NCBI GenBank assembly: GCA_036362985.1
Contig: JAYGXS010000009.1
Span: forward strand, 11,404,760 to 11,468,759
Source of the DNA: Ligula intestinalis
Taxonomy: Eukaryota; Platyhelminthes; Cestoda; Diphyllobothriidea; Diphyllobothriidae
Direction: 5' to 3'
DNA: 64,000 nucleotides
Shown: positions 1 through 10,730 of the stretch, one piece after another
Numbering within the stretch: the first letter of the stretch is position 1
Layout of the letters: each line of letters begins with the position of its first letter
The notes under the pieces: model-generated
The model's database searches: none
What the model was told of the DNA's origin: nothing
The model's input: the letters and a program-made list of their open reading frames with translations, nothing else
Translations under genes and position numbers: made by a program

Positions 1-19
1 TTTGTTAGATTTCAAGTGT

Positions 20-495
20 CGCCAAAATAAGTTTGGTGTGTAGATCGAGCTGGCAGTGAAATAAAAAACTACATAAGTCTTAGTGAAGTATATTGTGCTC
101 TGGGTTAGTGGCATTGTACAAGCTTGCTCAGGTACCTGCTACGTTTTCTTCTGCTCCCACTGCATAGGGTCTGTCACTTACCACAGCGACGTTTACTCAA
201 ATATGCCGCGGTTCCTGTCTAGCATACTTTCCATTGTTCTAGAGCAGAAAAGCTTTCCATTAATGCCCTTTTTTATAGTACTTGATCTGAGTTGTTTTCC
301 GTTTCTTCAGCCTCTACCGTTTCGGCATACGCGAATGGACTTATCGTGGGCGTTAGCACCGCTGTGGGAATCCGTGATCTCTGATTCATCACGCCACGGC
401 TGCAGACACGCTGACTGTCCGCACCCTGTTAATCTCTCGCTCCATGCCTGTTGCGAGCTAATAACACGCCCAGTCTTGCCAGTGCAGCGACCCCT
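20..495 (+). repeat. Dispersed repeat family B, partial copy
   Basis: The stretch matches the repeat at 2400-2825 almost throughout: both carry the block around 'gatcgagctggcagtgaaat', the block 'ctgctcccactgcat' and the end near 'ctgactgtccg'. A third copy lies inverted at 20345-21110. It is joined directly to family A at about 495. ORFs here are not conserved between copies, so I read it as non-coding repeat DNA. The family could not be assigned to a known superfamily. Confidence 0.6.
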
Positions 496-499
496 TATT

Positions 500-875
500 C
501 TTAGCCATGCTTTCCTCGGACGCTGCGGGGACAAGCCTTTCAAGGTCACTCTTTGTCTGGCTCACGAACTCCGGCTTACTCAAGGTCGGGACCTGTCTGG
601 CCTCACTAGCTAATCACTTCTCAAGGCGAGACCAGTGCACAAGATGCGAGGGAGTTGTTTACGCTCAGTCACTCCCGGAACCGACGATCTAATGTTCGGT
701 TGCAGACGTCCGGACCCGTTGATCTGCTTGCCGGACTGCGTCTCTGGACTCCGGCCCATTCATGGATGGACTGCACTTTTCTGGGAGTCACTTGCATGTT
801 ACTTAAGTTCTACGTATGTTACATTACATTAAATTATCCATAAAAATCAGGCTTTCCACGCCTTATCATATCCAC
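500..875 (+). repeat. Dispersed repeat family A, copy 1
   Basis: About 375 bp, from 'cttagccatgctttcctcgg' to the end near 'ttccacgccttatcatat'. It is highly similar to 1540-1905 and more distantly to 7855-8200 and, inverted, 13752-14162. Short overlapping ORFs are not conserved in frame between copies. A non-autonomous element or old SINE/MITE is likely, but I see no clear terminal repeats or target duplication. Confidence 0.65.
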
Positions 876-1109
876 TAGCTCATAACAGTTGGGATACGTT
901 CGATCATCTATTATCTCGGCTTGCCACAACGTATCCCGCCTTGTTGTCCCCGACGTTATATTAGCTCCACATTCGACATTGGCTACCCCGACGTTCACTC
1001 CACTTATCTCTACACTGTCGACACCGACGCCTCTCTATCTCATATTTGTAACCCGATTTTCTTCATCGCGCCTTCAATTCCGTTGACCTGCTAACAATTC
1101 CAACACTCA

Positions 1110-1325
1110 CTTTCTCCTACCAACGTTCCGACTTACTAGTATACGCTGACAGGATGTCCTTTCCTCATACCTACGTGCCAACTTACTGGTATATGGTGAC
1201 GGAATTTTCAAGGACATTCTTTACTCCCACCAACGCGCCGACTTACTGGCTTTCGTTGGCAATATACACTCTCCTCCTATCAACTTGCCGACCTACTGGC
1301 ATGCGTTGTCGACATTACACGGTCA
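1110..1325. repeat. Degenerate tandem repeat, 50-60 bp units
   Basis: Four imperfect units start near 1114, 1164, 1224 and 1274. Each carries a block like 'ctccyaccaacgYgccgacttactgg'-type sequence followed by a gttgNc block. Spacing alternates 50 and 60 bp. The DNA on either side (875-1110 and 1325-1540) shows no gene; a run of nine G begins at about 1521, just before the second family A copy. Confidence 0.5.
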
Positions 1326-1539
1326 ATGAACATTCTCTCAATATGTGGTAAACCTTTTTTGTTCACTTCTATATCCGCGACTTACCCATATTACTATTTA
1401 TACTCCATTTCTACACTGATCCTATTTGGTACGGATTTTTGAGACAGTTTACAATTAATAATCTACCCTTAAAATACCCACATTTTCCTTCCATTAAAAT
1501 TTTTGAACTTCGTTCTCTTGGGGGGGGGAGTATTGTAGC

Positions 1540-1905
1540 AACCCCTCATTCTTAGCCATGCTTTCCTTGGACGCAGCGGGGACAAGCCTTTCAAGGTCAC
1601 TCTTTGTCTGGCTCACGGACTCCGGCCCACTCAAGGTCGGGACCTGTCTGGCCTCACTAGCCAAACACTTCTCAAGGCGAGACCAGTGCACAAGATGCGG
1701 GGGAGTTGTTTACGCTCAGTCACTCACGGAACCGACGATCTACTGTTCGGTTGCAGACGTCCGGACCCGGTGATCTACTTGCCGGGCTGCGCCTCTGGAC
1801 TGCATTTGTCTGGGAGTCACTTGCATGTTACTTACATTCTACGCTTGTTCCACTTCATTAAATTATCCATAACAATCTGGCCTTCCACGCATTATCATAT
1901 CTACT
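1540..1905 (+). repeat. Dispersed repeat family A, copy 2
   Basis: This is a direct repeat of 500-875 with scattered substitutions and a short internal deletion near 1800, where the 'ggcccattcatggatgg' block of copy 1 is missing. The two copies lie about 1 kb apart in the same orientation. Confidence 0.65.
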
Positions 1906-1977
1906 AGCTCATAAAAGTTAGGATACGTTCGATTATCTATTATGTTAGCGGACCACATCGTATCCCACACCAGTTCC

Positions 1978-2934
1978 AACACCGTGGTGTTACCTTGCGC
2001 GGTCCAACCAATCAACTTGAAGGCAACATAAAACGAAGATATCAAAGCGGCGTCTGCCGCTAGACCTGAGTCTGAACCTAGGCCAACAGTTGTCAAAGCG
2101 AACCAAACAATACAGGTTCAATCTTTCAGCTCTTAAACACACGCACGCAAATAGAAGGCTGAAATGTGTTTAATATCATGATATCCTGGTGCAAGTTCTG
2201 GAGATATCGGTTTTCCACGCGTCTCTTTGATATTTACAATAACAGCAGTAGTAACAATATGAGTATGATTGTAACTATTGGTAGAACCAACAGTTTTAGC
2301 ACCAGTACTGCTAGTATTATTACTAATGGTAATAGTAGCAGTAGTATTAAAAGTACTATGTGTAAGTATCCTAGCGTTGTCAGAATAAGCGTAGTGTATG
2401 GATCGAGCTGGCAGTGAAATGAAAACTGCAGAAGACTAAGTAGAGTTTCTAGTATTTTAAGTGGCTTGCTTGGGTACCTGCTACATTTCCTTCTGCTCCC
2501 ACTGCATGAGATCCTTCACTCATCGCAGCAATTTTTACGGGAACATTACACAGTTCCTTTCGTGCATACTTTTTCTTTTTTCTAGCGCAGAAAATCTTTG
2601 AATTGACGCCCTTGGTCATAGTACTTGATCCAAGTTGTTTTCCGTTATTCAGCTTCTACTGTCTTGACATACGCGAATGGACTTATTGTTGGCGTTAGCG
2701 CCACTGTGAAAATCCGTGATCGCTGACGAATCACACCAAGGCTGCAGTCACGCTGACTGTCCGTACCTTATTACTCTCTCACTCAATGTCTGGAGCAACC
2801 TACTAACATGCCCAGCCTTGCCTGCCCTCACACCGCGGTGTTACCTCGCGCGGTCCAACCAATCAACTTGAAGGCAACATAAAACAAAGATATCAAGGCG
2901 GTGTCTGCTGCTAGACATGAGTCTGAACCTAGGC
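1978..2934 (+). mobile_element. TRIM-like unit: family B between 106-bp direct repeats
   Basis: The blocks 1978-2083 and 2830-2934 are near-identical direct repeats; both contain 'cggtccaaccaatcaacttg' and end near 'gagtctgaacctaggcc'. They bound about 750 bp of family B sequence (2085-2825). The internal part is non-coding and rich in AGT/AAC trinucleotide runs at 2240-2360. Short terminal direct repeats around a short non-coding core are the layout of a TRIM-type LTR derivative. I see no convincing primer-binding site or target duplication, and the copy at 20345-21110 keeps only about 20 bp of the terminal repeat, so a chance arrangement of repeats remains possible. Confidence 0.35.
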
Positions 2935-2984
2935 CGCCTCGCGGCTAGACATGCGCTCCGGCATTCAATACTTTTTCATAACTT

Positions 2985-3597
2985 TTCTTCTTTCCATCTG
3001 TGCAGAATACACTATTCCTACTGAACTGGCCTTCCCAAGACTTGTCTCCTCTCCTAAGGAACCGTGCCCTGAAGATCGCAGTCTTGAGGGTATAATCTTC
3101 TTAACCTTACCTTTTTCGTACACTCTTACATTATCACAAATTTGAATTTAAAGTATTTCGTATAAGTAGGAGTAGAAGAAAGATCAGAGTTTTAAAGGCG
3201 GTCTGGGCGCTGGCACTTATAGTGGTAACTGCTCTGCGGAATGGGTATGGAACCATTGCCTAGAGTAGATGGATTGTGAGTGGATGAGTTGTCCGGACCA
3301 CATCACGACAGGATGTCGGTTATGGAATCATCCATCTCGCGGCCAAATAAGATGACACAAGAAAAATTCAATTGTAGGCCAGGCAAGCTCGACGACGATT
3401 GAGCTCGGCCACACCAGAAGTTGAGAGTTCATCGCATGTCGTGGTTAACCAGTGATCGAGGGGACACGTTGGAAAGTCAACAGTTATTCCGTAGTAGGTG
3501 TGTAGGCTAATAAGATGTAAACCTACCGGCTGCGATGTTCCAGGCCCAGTTCCTTAGGAGAGAAGAGAAGGCTTGGGAAAGCCAGATTACCATAAAG
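2985..3597. repeat. Family C repeat modules, facing copies
   Basis: 2985-3130 carries on the plus strand the block 'cttcccaagacttgtctcct' plus 'aaggaaccgtgcc', shared with 14700-14800 and 39305-39420. 3300-3597 carries related sequence on the minus strand, shared with 16195-16480 ('cggccaaataagatgacac' against 'tggccaaatgagatgacat'). The two modules therefore face each other. No gene is seen. Confidence 0.5.
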
Positions 3598-3599
3598 AG

Positions 3600-3703
3600 T
3601 ATATATTATATCTATAATATATATTATATATATATATATTATATATATATTATATATATATATATTATATATTTAAATTATATATATTATATATTATCAT
3701 AAA
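3600..3703. repeat. (TA)n microsatellite
   Basis: About 100 bp of almost pure alternating T and A with short interruptions such as 'tttaaatt'. It lies at the end of the family C module. Confidence 0.9.
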
Positions 3704-3729
3704 GAGTATTCCATATCATAGTTTTATAT

Positions 3730-4322
3730 TCAAATGGCAAATTTCCTAGCAGGCGCATCGCATATCACAGCCTGCAGGCGTACGCGAGTAGTATACATGG
3801 CGTCCTGGCCTACAATTCCACTCTCTTGTAGGGAATCTAACTCACCTAAACCTAGCCTACAGAATACTTGAACATCAGCAGGTTGACTGCCTTCATAATA
3901 AACGCCTACCGGAAAAACATCATTGATAAAGGGTCGCACTTCCCTTCCTTAAATAGGCCAAATACGCGTGTTTAAGTTATTAAAAAGTGGCAAGCCATCA
4001 ATTTACAACTCCAGATCAATTTCGCCGGAAGCTGGATTGGTTTTATCACCTAGAACTTGGTGCGGTTGTCGTTGCAAACCTACGTGAACGTACTCACCAC
4101 CACACATTGGTGCTACCTCTAAGTTGTACGGTGCCGCTAACAGCGGTCTTGAATGGGTTGGTAATTCACGTACGGCTAGCCGAATGATATCCAATAGTTC
4201 GCGCAAATGCGTGTGCGCTATGTCGTTTTGCAAGGCCCGTTCCCGTAGTGACTGAACTAACTGCTTCGGCATCGAGTGCGAACTATCTGCCCTCCTCATT
4301 TCCTCATCCTTGTCATCATCTG
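3730..4322 (-). pseudogene. Dead transposon protein, 'LPxxxRPLL/GGxYxHxGL/CDAPAR' family
   Basis: The minus strand reads in one frame from 4322 to 3730 with two in-frame stops. The N-terminal part has a helical segment then 'ELPTHSRPLLAAP' and 'GGEYVHVGL'. After the first stop come 'IDGLPLF' and 'WPI', the second stop, then 'VGVYYEG' and finally 'ICDAPAR' shortly before the end. I recognise this order of blocks from a widespread family of uncharacterised transposon-encoded proteins in invertebrate genomes; I cannot name the superfamily with certainty (CACTA-like is possible). A splice-acceptor-like 'gtttttacag' lies just upstream, so this was probably one exon. The C-terminal two thirds of a typical member are missing. 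Confidence 0.55.
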
Positions 4323-4619
4323 CTGTAAAAACCAAATCAACGTCCGTTAAGGTGGACGATGAATCCCAATGATTATCACTTAATCAGGAGGCCTTGTGCT
4401 CCCATATCGTGCATCATGCACCAAATTATCAGTTTCTTGTCTTCTCTTGATAGCGTCATTCTCCTCCACCGTCCAACATTCCTTGTCCACATAAATATTA
4501 GTATGGCCTCTTCGTGTTCTCCCTGATTCCTCGTTTACTATTTTTTGAGCAAAAGCAGCACAGTGGGAGACATTATAGTCAATAAAAATATACAAATTAT
4601 CCACTAACAGGCAATGCAT
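4323..4619. other. Unassigned, possibly part of the 3.7-4.3 kb transposon
   Basis: A minus-strand reading frame of 79 codons (4619-4380) lies just upstream of the dead transposon protein and contains a charged stretch 'VEENDAIKRRQE'. It may be a preceding exon of the same element. I do not recognise it and see no clean splice donor at its end. Confidence 0.2.
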
Positions 4620-4960
4620 CAGGCAGCTCTTGTGTAATAGGCATTAATTTTGGCGAAATTTGGAGTAGCCTCATATCGAAGAAAAATTCCTTTGCTACTA
4701 AATGCGACCGAAACAAACTTTTTATTAATATGCATTGTGCTATAGAAGAACTCCAAAGTAAGTAAGGTAAGTTGAAAACATATCCCTTCGAGAACCGGAA
4801 ACATTCGTCCGAAGTTTCTCAAAAGTAATTGAAGCCAATTTTATAGAATCACATTTATTTCCAGAAGCAAGAAACGATTTCAGTTTTAAAAATTTCTTTT
4901 TGCCTCACTGCGCAATTCTTTCGCACAAAATACAGTTTGAAATGTTTTTGAGAGTATTTT
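4620..4960 (-). pseudogene. Diverged paralogue of the 60.3-60.65 kb gene 3' end
   Basis: About 330 bp aligns along its length with 60300-60650 in the same orientation. Shared blocks include the reverse complements of 'ggcgaaatttggagt' and of 'aaataaatgtgattc'. Near 4957-4905 the minus strand reads 'NTLKNISNCILCERIAQ' and then stops, which matches 'NATDNICNCTLCNKLYM' of the terminal exon at 60546-60646. A stop codon lies immediately before the matching part, so this copy is probably broken. Both copies keep AATAAA downstream of the stop. The similarity at protein level is short but collinear with longer DNA similarity. Confidence 0.45.
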
Positions 4961-5118
4961 AATTTGCTGCATTATGTGCCAGAAGGTCGTAAGCAAAGCT
5001 GGGGATTTCTATTTTTGAGGGTTTTTACGCAAAACCTAATTTTATGTAAGCCTAATCATGTGGAAATATACTTGATGTAAACTAGAATTTCAGACAGAAA
5101 AGTAATAAATACGTTAAA

Positions 5119-5343
5119 ATGCCACATCAATGGGCATTTCTTTTTGCATTCGTGAGCTTCATTGCTATCTTTTTACAGGCTTCGGTAAAACCGTCGAAAG
5201 AAATCTTAATTTATGCGCAAAAGCTAGAAGACGCTGAAAAGGCTGGATATTTAACGGCATTTGAAGGTCTTTTTGTAAATAATTATAATTCGCAAGTAAC
5301 AGCTCGTTCAAAAAATTCCGACTTAAGAAAGTGGTATCATTAA
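5119..5343 (+). CDS. Candidate small secreted peptide, 74 aa
   Basis: A complete ORF from ATG to TAA. Residues 1-22 look like a signal peptide: a short polar start 'MPHQW', a hydrophobic core 'AFLFAFVSFIAIF' and a possible cleavage after 'LQA'. The mature part is Lys/Glu-rich, has no cysteine and ends 'RKWYH'. A splice-acceptor-like 'aatttcag' sits 25 bp before the ATG. A second strong acceptor, 'tgctatctttttacag', lies inside the ORF at about codon 20, so the 3' part may instead be a terminal exon starting at 'ASVKPS'. No AATAAA is seen close downstream. I recognise no family; a chance ORF in AT-rich DNA is possible. Confidence 0.3.
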   Translation: MPHQWAFLFAFVSFIAIFLQASVKPSKEILIYAQKLEDAEKAGYLTAFEGLFVNNYNSQVTARSKNSDLRKWYH

Positions 5344-6084
5344 CCTTTAAAATGACGATAACCTTTAAGTGCATTGTTCTAGTTTGTCCTAATGTTTTTC
5401 CATCTAAAAACGTGGGGAGTATCAAAAAAATTTCGTTTTTCTTCACAAGCAATTTGTACTTCTTTGATTTCTTTTAAGTAACACATTTGCCTAAGGTTTA
5501 ACATTATTACTTCTAATTTTTCATGTAGGCTTAAATGCCGGTTTGCGAGTGCTGATCAACATTTTGCAAAATTCGGCGTGTTCTTCTAATTCTGAGCCGT
5601 ACCGTAGGTTGTTATTTCCAAAAAAGTATCATATGGACGTTGAAGACCGGTCTACTTTAAGCAAGGCCAGCAGATGAAACAGATGCAAAAGTTATTTATT
5701 AGGACTTAAAGTAGAGGGAGGAGGTAAACTTCAACGCAATTGTCCAGGGATAAACACATCTCCAGTAGACATCGGGAATCACTATCTGACGACCGCCAAT
5801 TGAAGACATTGTCCTCCAATGGGGTGAAGATTGGCATTATATTTGACTAGATAAAACATGTACCTTTTCGGAGGGATAGACAGATGCGATGGTTGCATAT
5901 TATGCTACCATTGGAAAGATTGATAACGGTGGACAGCTCTTGCCATCGTGGTTGATTGTTGTGCGTTCATCCTCCGTGCTAAATATGCGGCTATTTTGTT
6001 CAACCGAGAACAGTGCTTGCCAGCATCCAAGCAATATATTGGCACAGAATTTAGAGGTGTTTAGGCAGATAGTATTTCAGGTAA
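5344..6084. other. No recognised feature
   Basis: AT-rich sequence with short ORFs of no recognised content. I see no repeat shared with the rest of the window. Confidence 0.4.
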
Positions 6085-6238
6085 CGAAAAGGGACACTAA
6101 AGTGGCCGTTTCCGGCTTATTAGCCGTCGTCAGACAGTCACACCCAGACCAAGTGGCGTCCCCCCTAGCCTCGAACTAACGACGTCTTTGACACGAGTCA
6201 AACACTATAACCATTGAGCCAGGAGCTCGCTGTCTTAC
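6085..6238 (-). mobile_element. tRNA-derived SINE with hammerhead-like core
   Basis: On the minus strand the head carries a Pol III A box 'TGGCTCAATGG' (around 6217) and a B box 'AGTTCGAGGCT' (around 6173), spaced as in a tRNA. About 45 nt further comes a hammerhead core: CTGACGA at 6133-6127, a perfect 5-bp stem II CGGCT/AGCCG with AATA loop, and GAAA at 6112-6109. Position 7 of the core is not conserved in hammerheads, so CTGACGA is acceptable. Helices I and III are poorly formed. A Pol III head joined to a hammerhead is the plan of the schistosome Sm-alpha family. Confidence 0.5.
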
Positions 6239-7854
6239 CGGATTAGGTCGAGGGATATTGACACTCAGTTGAAGAACGTGTTTGCTTAAAACTAGGACAT
6301 GTTTCAACCATTTTGATAATATGTGCATTTCAAAGGATGAGATCAATGTCGGATGTGCTGTAATTTCCCACGTTTTATTAACGGAACGCAAGGAAGGCGC
6401 GAGGATCCGACTAGACAGCCAATCAGTGAAATTGTGTTCACTGCTTGCCTGTAACTCGGCGCAGAGCGAGATATGGACCAGAGCAAAATGCTCATTTTAT
6501 TACCTTTCCCAACGCACTTTGTGCACTTTATGCTATATTTATTATGAATGATGGAACCTGGCACTAGAGAAGATATTTAGAATGCTGAAATTTCGAAGAG
6601 GTAGATGGATAAATCTAAGTTTACAATTTGGCATTGAGCAAGTTGAGTAAGACCTCAATCGGGAAGGGGAAGCCAATCCTCTTGCGGTTGAGCTGCTGCT
6701 AAATACACTGATGCTGTCGCTTGCAGAAAAGGTATTTGCTAATTTTAACAAACTCTCCTCTGTTTGAAAATACTGTGAACTATTGGCGGTCATGAGGGCT
6801 TCCTCATTTCTGCCCTCTTGACCGTAGACTTCTGGTCAACAGCGCATTAGCTGGCTCGCATTTACGCACCCATCAGCGAGGCGTTCATTTCCCACATGTC
6901 AGTTTTGTTTTCTCCGCCGCAAGCTCATACATCATATCCAATTATAAGTCTATTTCGCAACGTTTTACAAGAAGTTTGTTTTGCATTGTCTGCTCATTTT
7001 CAGCTGCTACTGAATTGTCAGAAATCTGCAATATACTCATTTGAGTTCTGACTTACCCGAGATTGTTTACTTTTTATTTTAACGCTTGCCCTACGGGTTC
7101 CTAAGCTATGGTGAAAAGACTATTCTATCTCTTTATAGTTTCAGCCAATAGACCCTAAATCTCCTCGACCAATCCTGTGTGAGAACATACTGATCCATTA
7201 CCTATCACTGAACTGGCGGCGCGAATCTCTCACTGAATCGACGAGCATTTTCATTGACTTGCAACCTACGGATCTTTGGAGGCGTTGTCGAAAGGAGAGA
7301 TCGTCGACTACAGAAGGTTCCCCATGTCAAGAAGTCAGTAAGACTAAATAGGTAGGACAGTGTACTGTGAAAAGGAGCTAACGAAGGGTTCTGCAGAAAC
7401 AAGGTGCGCACAGTGACTTAGCAAGTTGCCCTGTGTCTGGTCTGTCCCGCAAGCTTACGGGATCTAAATGCACCCGCCAGCCAATCAGCAGAAGGTGCAT
7501 AGCTCGTGAGAGAAAAGGCTAGACATAAAAAACGACCTTGACACTCCACGCGATGGCCACTTCTGCATTGTCTGCGGCCAAGGCCTGATGACTCACGCTG
7601 GGCGCTCTAGAGAGCGCCGACAGTGGAAAGTCACGTGTGTGCTTGTAGCCGGGCGTGCGATAAAATTTTCAGCGCAAGGCCAATCAGAGAACCGCTACAG
7701 CGTTTCGGTGTGACGCATGTAGGCATTACGTGTTAGCCCTGGAGACGTGGAGAATGTCAAAGTTGTTCAGCCGGAAATAACAGGTGCCTGGATAATATAA
7801 TCTAATGACTAGTGCGTTTTACATATATTATGCTCAGTAAGAGGGTGTAGCGAG
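6239..7854. other. No recognised gene
   Basis: Mixed-composition DNA with ORFs below 90 codons of no recognised content. 7785-7855 resembles 10840-10915 ('ggataatataatctaatg' against 'ggataatattatccaatg') and so probably belongs to a repeat that flanks RTE-1 on both sides. Confidence 0.35.
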
Positions 7855-8200
7855 CTCTTATTCTAAGTCATGCTTTGCTCACATGCCTGTGGGGCATGAC
7901 CCGAGTGTCTAGCTTTCGTGCCTACCAGTACGTGTGTGCCATACGATGTGTCTGGCCAACCGGCCAACAACTTTCCAAGACCAAGTCACATAAGGACCTC
8001 AAGATGGTGACTGTGTATTCTCAGACACGCCCAGAGTAGGCGACCTACTGCCTGTTACAGACCTCCAGACTCAGCGACTACATCGACCGGAAAGTGACTC
8101 TGGACTGCGGCCCACTCATGGCTGGAGTGCACTCGCCTGGGAGTCACTTACTCATTACTTATCTGCTACTCATTCAAAACTTCGTTAAATTATTTATTTA
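7855..8200 (+). repeat. Dispersed repeat family A, copy 3
   Basis: Diverged copy closest to the minus-strand copy at 13752-14162: both share 'cgacctactgcctgttgcaga'-like and 'ctcatggctggagtgcactc' blocks. It ends near 'gttaaattatttattt', directly before RTE-1. Confidence 0.55.
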
Positions 8201-8350
8201 GTATCTCACAAGGGAATGCGGTCCCACTAAGGTTCCCAAACCTTACATAAAATACTGACTGTTCGGGTATGAACGCCGTCTGAATATTTACCAGTCAAGC
8301 TAATATGACGTGCGGTGAAGGCCACATATTTTGAGGAAACTGGCCAATAA

Positions 8351-9001
8351 ATGGGAATTATCTTCCGTGGGTCGCGAAGTCCTATTAGTCTACTGACTTG
8401 GTATTCGAACGATGGCCGTACCGCCAGTCAGATTGATTACATTCTAGTTGGTTCACGGTTGCGCAACTGGGCCCACGATAGCAGGTCGATGCGAGGTGCC
8501 GAAACTGGTAACGTCCACGTGTCTGACCATGTTCTCGTTTGCACGCGCCTGAAGGTTCACCTCTCACCTCTGCCCAAACTGCCACGTGCGAGCCACCTTG
8601 ATGTCGCCAAGCTCCAGCAAACCAACACTACCGAGGCTTTGAGCACAGAAATCCAGTCCCGTCTTAAGACCCAGGCTGACAACGAGGGCAGTAGCAAGTG
8701 GCCATCACTGAAGACATCCATCTACAGGGCAGCTGAGAAGATTCTCGGATTCACTCAGCGGCGCTACAGTGACTTGATCAGCGGCAGAACCATGCAGCTA
8801 TCGGCTGAGACGACTCGAGCCAGCTCCCGGAACGATGCCTCCTTCCGCCAACTTCGAAAGCTGACAGCAAAGTCGGCCAGAGATGATCGACAGAAGTATT
8901 GGTCCGAAACGGCGACTTCTATGGAGCAGGCTTCTAATGTTGCTGACACCCGAAGATTGTACCAAATCATACGCCAGGTTAGTGGAAAGCCCCCGACACT
9001 G
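8351..9001 (+). pseudogene. RTE-1 endonuclease C-terminus and linker
   Basis: One open frame of 217 codons. 'TWYSNDGRTASQIDYILV' at residues 16-33 and 'HVSDHVLV' at about residues 55-62 are the C-terminal blocks of the APE-type endonuclease, with the catalytic SDH triplet kept. The rest is a charged linker ('RLYQIIRQVSG') leading toward the reverse transcriptase. The N-terminal half of the endonuclease, with its other catalytic residues, is absent, so no nickase activity is expected. The frame closes at 9001 and the homologous reading continues in another frame. Confidence 0.75.
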
Positions 9002-9009
9002 TGATTCTG

Positions 9010-10672
9010 TTCGCGATGTGAATGGAGAATTTATTGCCGACAACCCGGCCAAGGTCAATCGCTGGTGTGAACACTTCGAGCACCTACTCAACTTTGACGA
9101 ACAACCCATCACACCCTCCCTCTCCTACACAGCGGATTTTCAATCCTCTCCTGCCTACGCAGTGTCGTGTGACATCCCTTCCGAAGACGAAGTTACCGAT
9201 GCAATGTAGAGGCTACGCAACAACAAGGCGTGCGGAGAGGACGGTATTCGTGCAGAAATCTACAAGTCCTGTGTCGACACCCTGGCACCTGATTGTACAG
9301 GCGTGGCGAGAAGAGACCGTTCCCGATGACTGGGGCTCAGGTATCCTTGTACCTGTCCACAAGAAGGGAGATTAGACAAGATGCGAGAACTACCATGGCA
9401 TAAGTTTTATCGATGTTGCTGCAAAGATCTTCGCTGTTGTTCTTCTCAGGCGCTCCCAGTCTGTACGTGACTCCAGGACACGACCCAACCAAAGCGGATT
9501 CCGAGCTGGGCGTGGATGTGCGGATCAAATATTCAAACTGAGGCGCACTCTAGAATTCCGCCATAGCTACCAGCAACCGACGGCCGTTTGCTTCGTCGAC
9601 TTTACCGCCGCATTCGATTCCAACCATCGTGAGTCCCTGTGGCGAATAATGGAACTGGATGGAATGCCGACCAAACTCATTGCAATGATTAAGGCCTACT
9701 ATCGGTCTACTACCGCACGAATCCTGGTCCACAACAATCTCTCTCAGTTGTTCGATATCCGGTCTGGTGTCCGACAGGCCTGCGTCCTTTCGCCCATTCT
9801 GTTTAACTACGTCATTGACTGGATTCTCGGCAAAGCCCTACATGAAGAGGACGGTGTTGAACTTGCAACCGGAGCCGACTTACTGATCTTGACTACGCCG
9901 ATGATATTGCGCTGTTAGCCTCAAACTTTGATGGTCTACAGTCAGTAGTGTCGCGGTTAAATGAGATCGCTATGTCGGTAGGCGTGTCCATAAATTCCGG
10001 AAAGACGAAGTTGTTCTCGAGCGGCAGCCCTGACCAGGAAAAGGCACCCCTGAGGATTAATGGCCATCAACTTGAAGAAGTAGACAGGTTTAAATACCTC
10101 GGGGCGAGGCTGGTACCAAATGGGCAGAGTAAGCACGACATTGTCTACCTTATCGATGCGGCTTGCCGGGTTTCTTGATCCTTCGAAAGCGCCTATGGAT
10201 CCGACATGGCATCTCCATCGCCGCGAAGATTCGTGTATACCGTGCATCCATCCGGTCAGTCCTCCTCTATGGATGTGAATGCTGGGCTGTGCGCGCTGAT
10301 GATGAGCGAAGACTGGAGGTTTTTGACCAACGATGCCTGAGGACGATCCTGTCAGACAGTCCGCATCCGCAGCGATCTTATCACGAGAATATCTAAGGTT
10401 ATTCAAGAAAGGCGACTGAGGTGGTTTGGACACGTTCTCCGTCATCCGCCCCACGAGCTTACTTATGCTGCCCTCGACCCCGCACCGCAGCCCACCTGGA
10501 AACGTCAAAGAGGAGGGCAACTGAAGACCTGGCTAGACACCGTCCGTCAAGACATGGAAGCAGTTCTTGGACCTTCTATCTTCGGCCTCCGTCGCTGGAG
10601 AAGGGACTGGGTGGAGCTTTCGAGATCCGCTGCCGCCAATCGACACGCATGGACAGGTACCGTTCGTGACAT
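9010..10672 (+). pseudogene. RTE-1 reverse transcriptase, frameshifted
   Basis: Recognisable blocks, in changing frames: 'NKACGEDGI' (about 9223), 'LVPVHKKGD' (about 9348), motif A 'CFVDFAAAFDS' (about 9590), motif B 'SGVRQACVLSPILFNYVID' (about 9765; the usual RQG is RQA), and motif C YADD, whose codons are intact at 9894-9905 but lie one frame away from motif B because of a 1-nt loss between them. C-terminal blocks follow: 'CECWAVRADDERRLEVFDQR' and 'RWFGHVLRHPPHE'. A stop after 'EVTDAM' near 9209 and a deletion near 10360 break the protein further. No active enzyme can be made. Confidence 0.8.
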
Positions 10673-10730
10673 AATTGAGGCCGACTAGATCAGGCATGAT
10701 CACAGCCGTAACAAGTACAAGTACAAGTAC

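Larger units (their letters stand above)
8345..10730 (+). mobile_element. RTE-1: RTE-type non-LTR retrotransposon, 5'-truncated
   Basis: About 2.4 kb containing in order the C-terminal part of an apurinic-type endonuclease, a linker, a reverse transcriptase and a C-terminal region ending in a Trp/Arg-rich segment ('GLRRWRRDWVELSR'). The 3' end is a short microsatellite, three copies of 'acaagt' near 10705-10725, as is usual for RTE-clade elements instead of poly(A). The 5' end begins inside the endonuclease, so the copy is truncated as expected from target-primed reverse transcription. Reading frames shift several times. RTE-2 at 52688-54285 is a second, shorter copy of the same family. Confidence 0.85.

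Noticed and set aside
83..613. 176-codon ORF as a gene
   Set aside because: It spans the join of repeat families B and A and is not preserved in other copies of either repeat.
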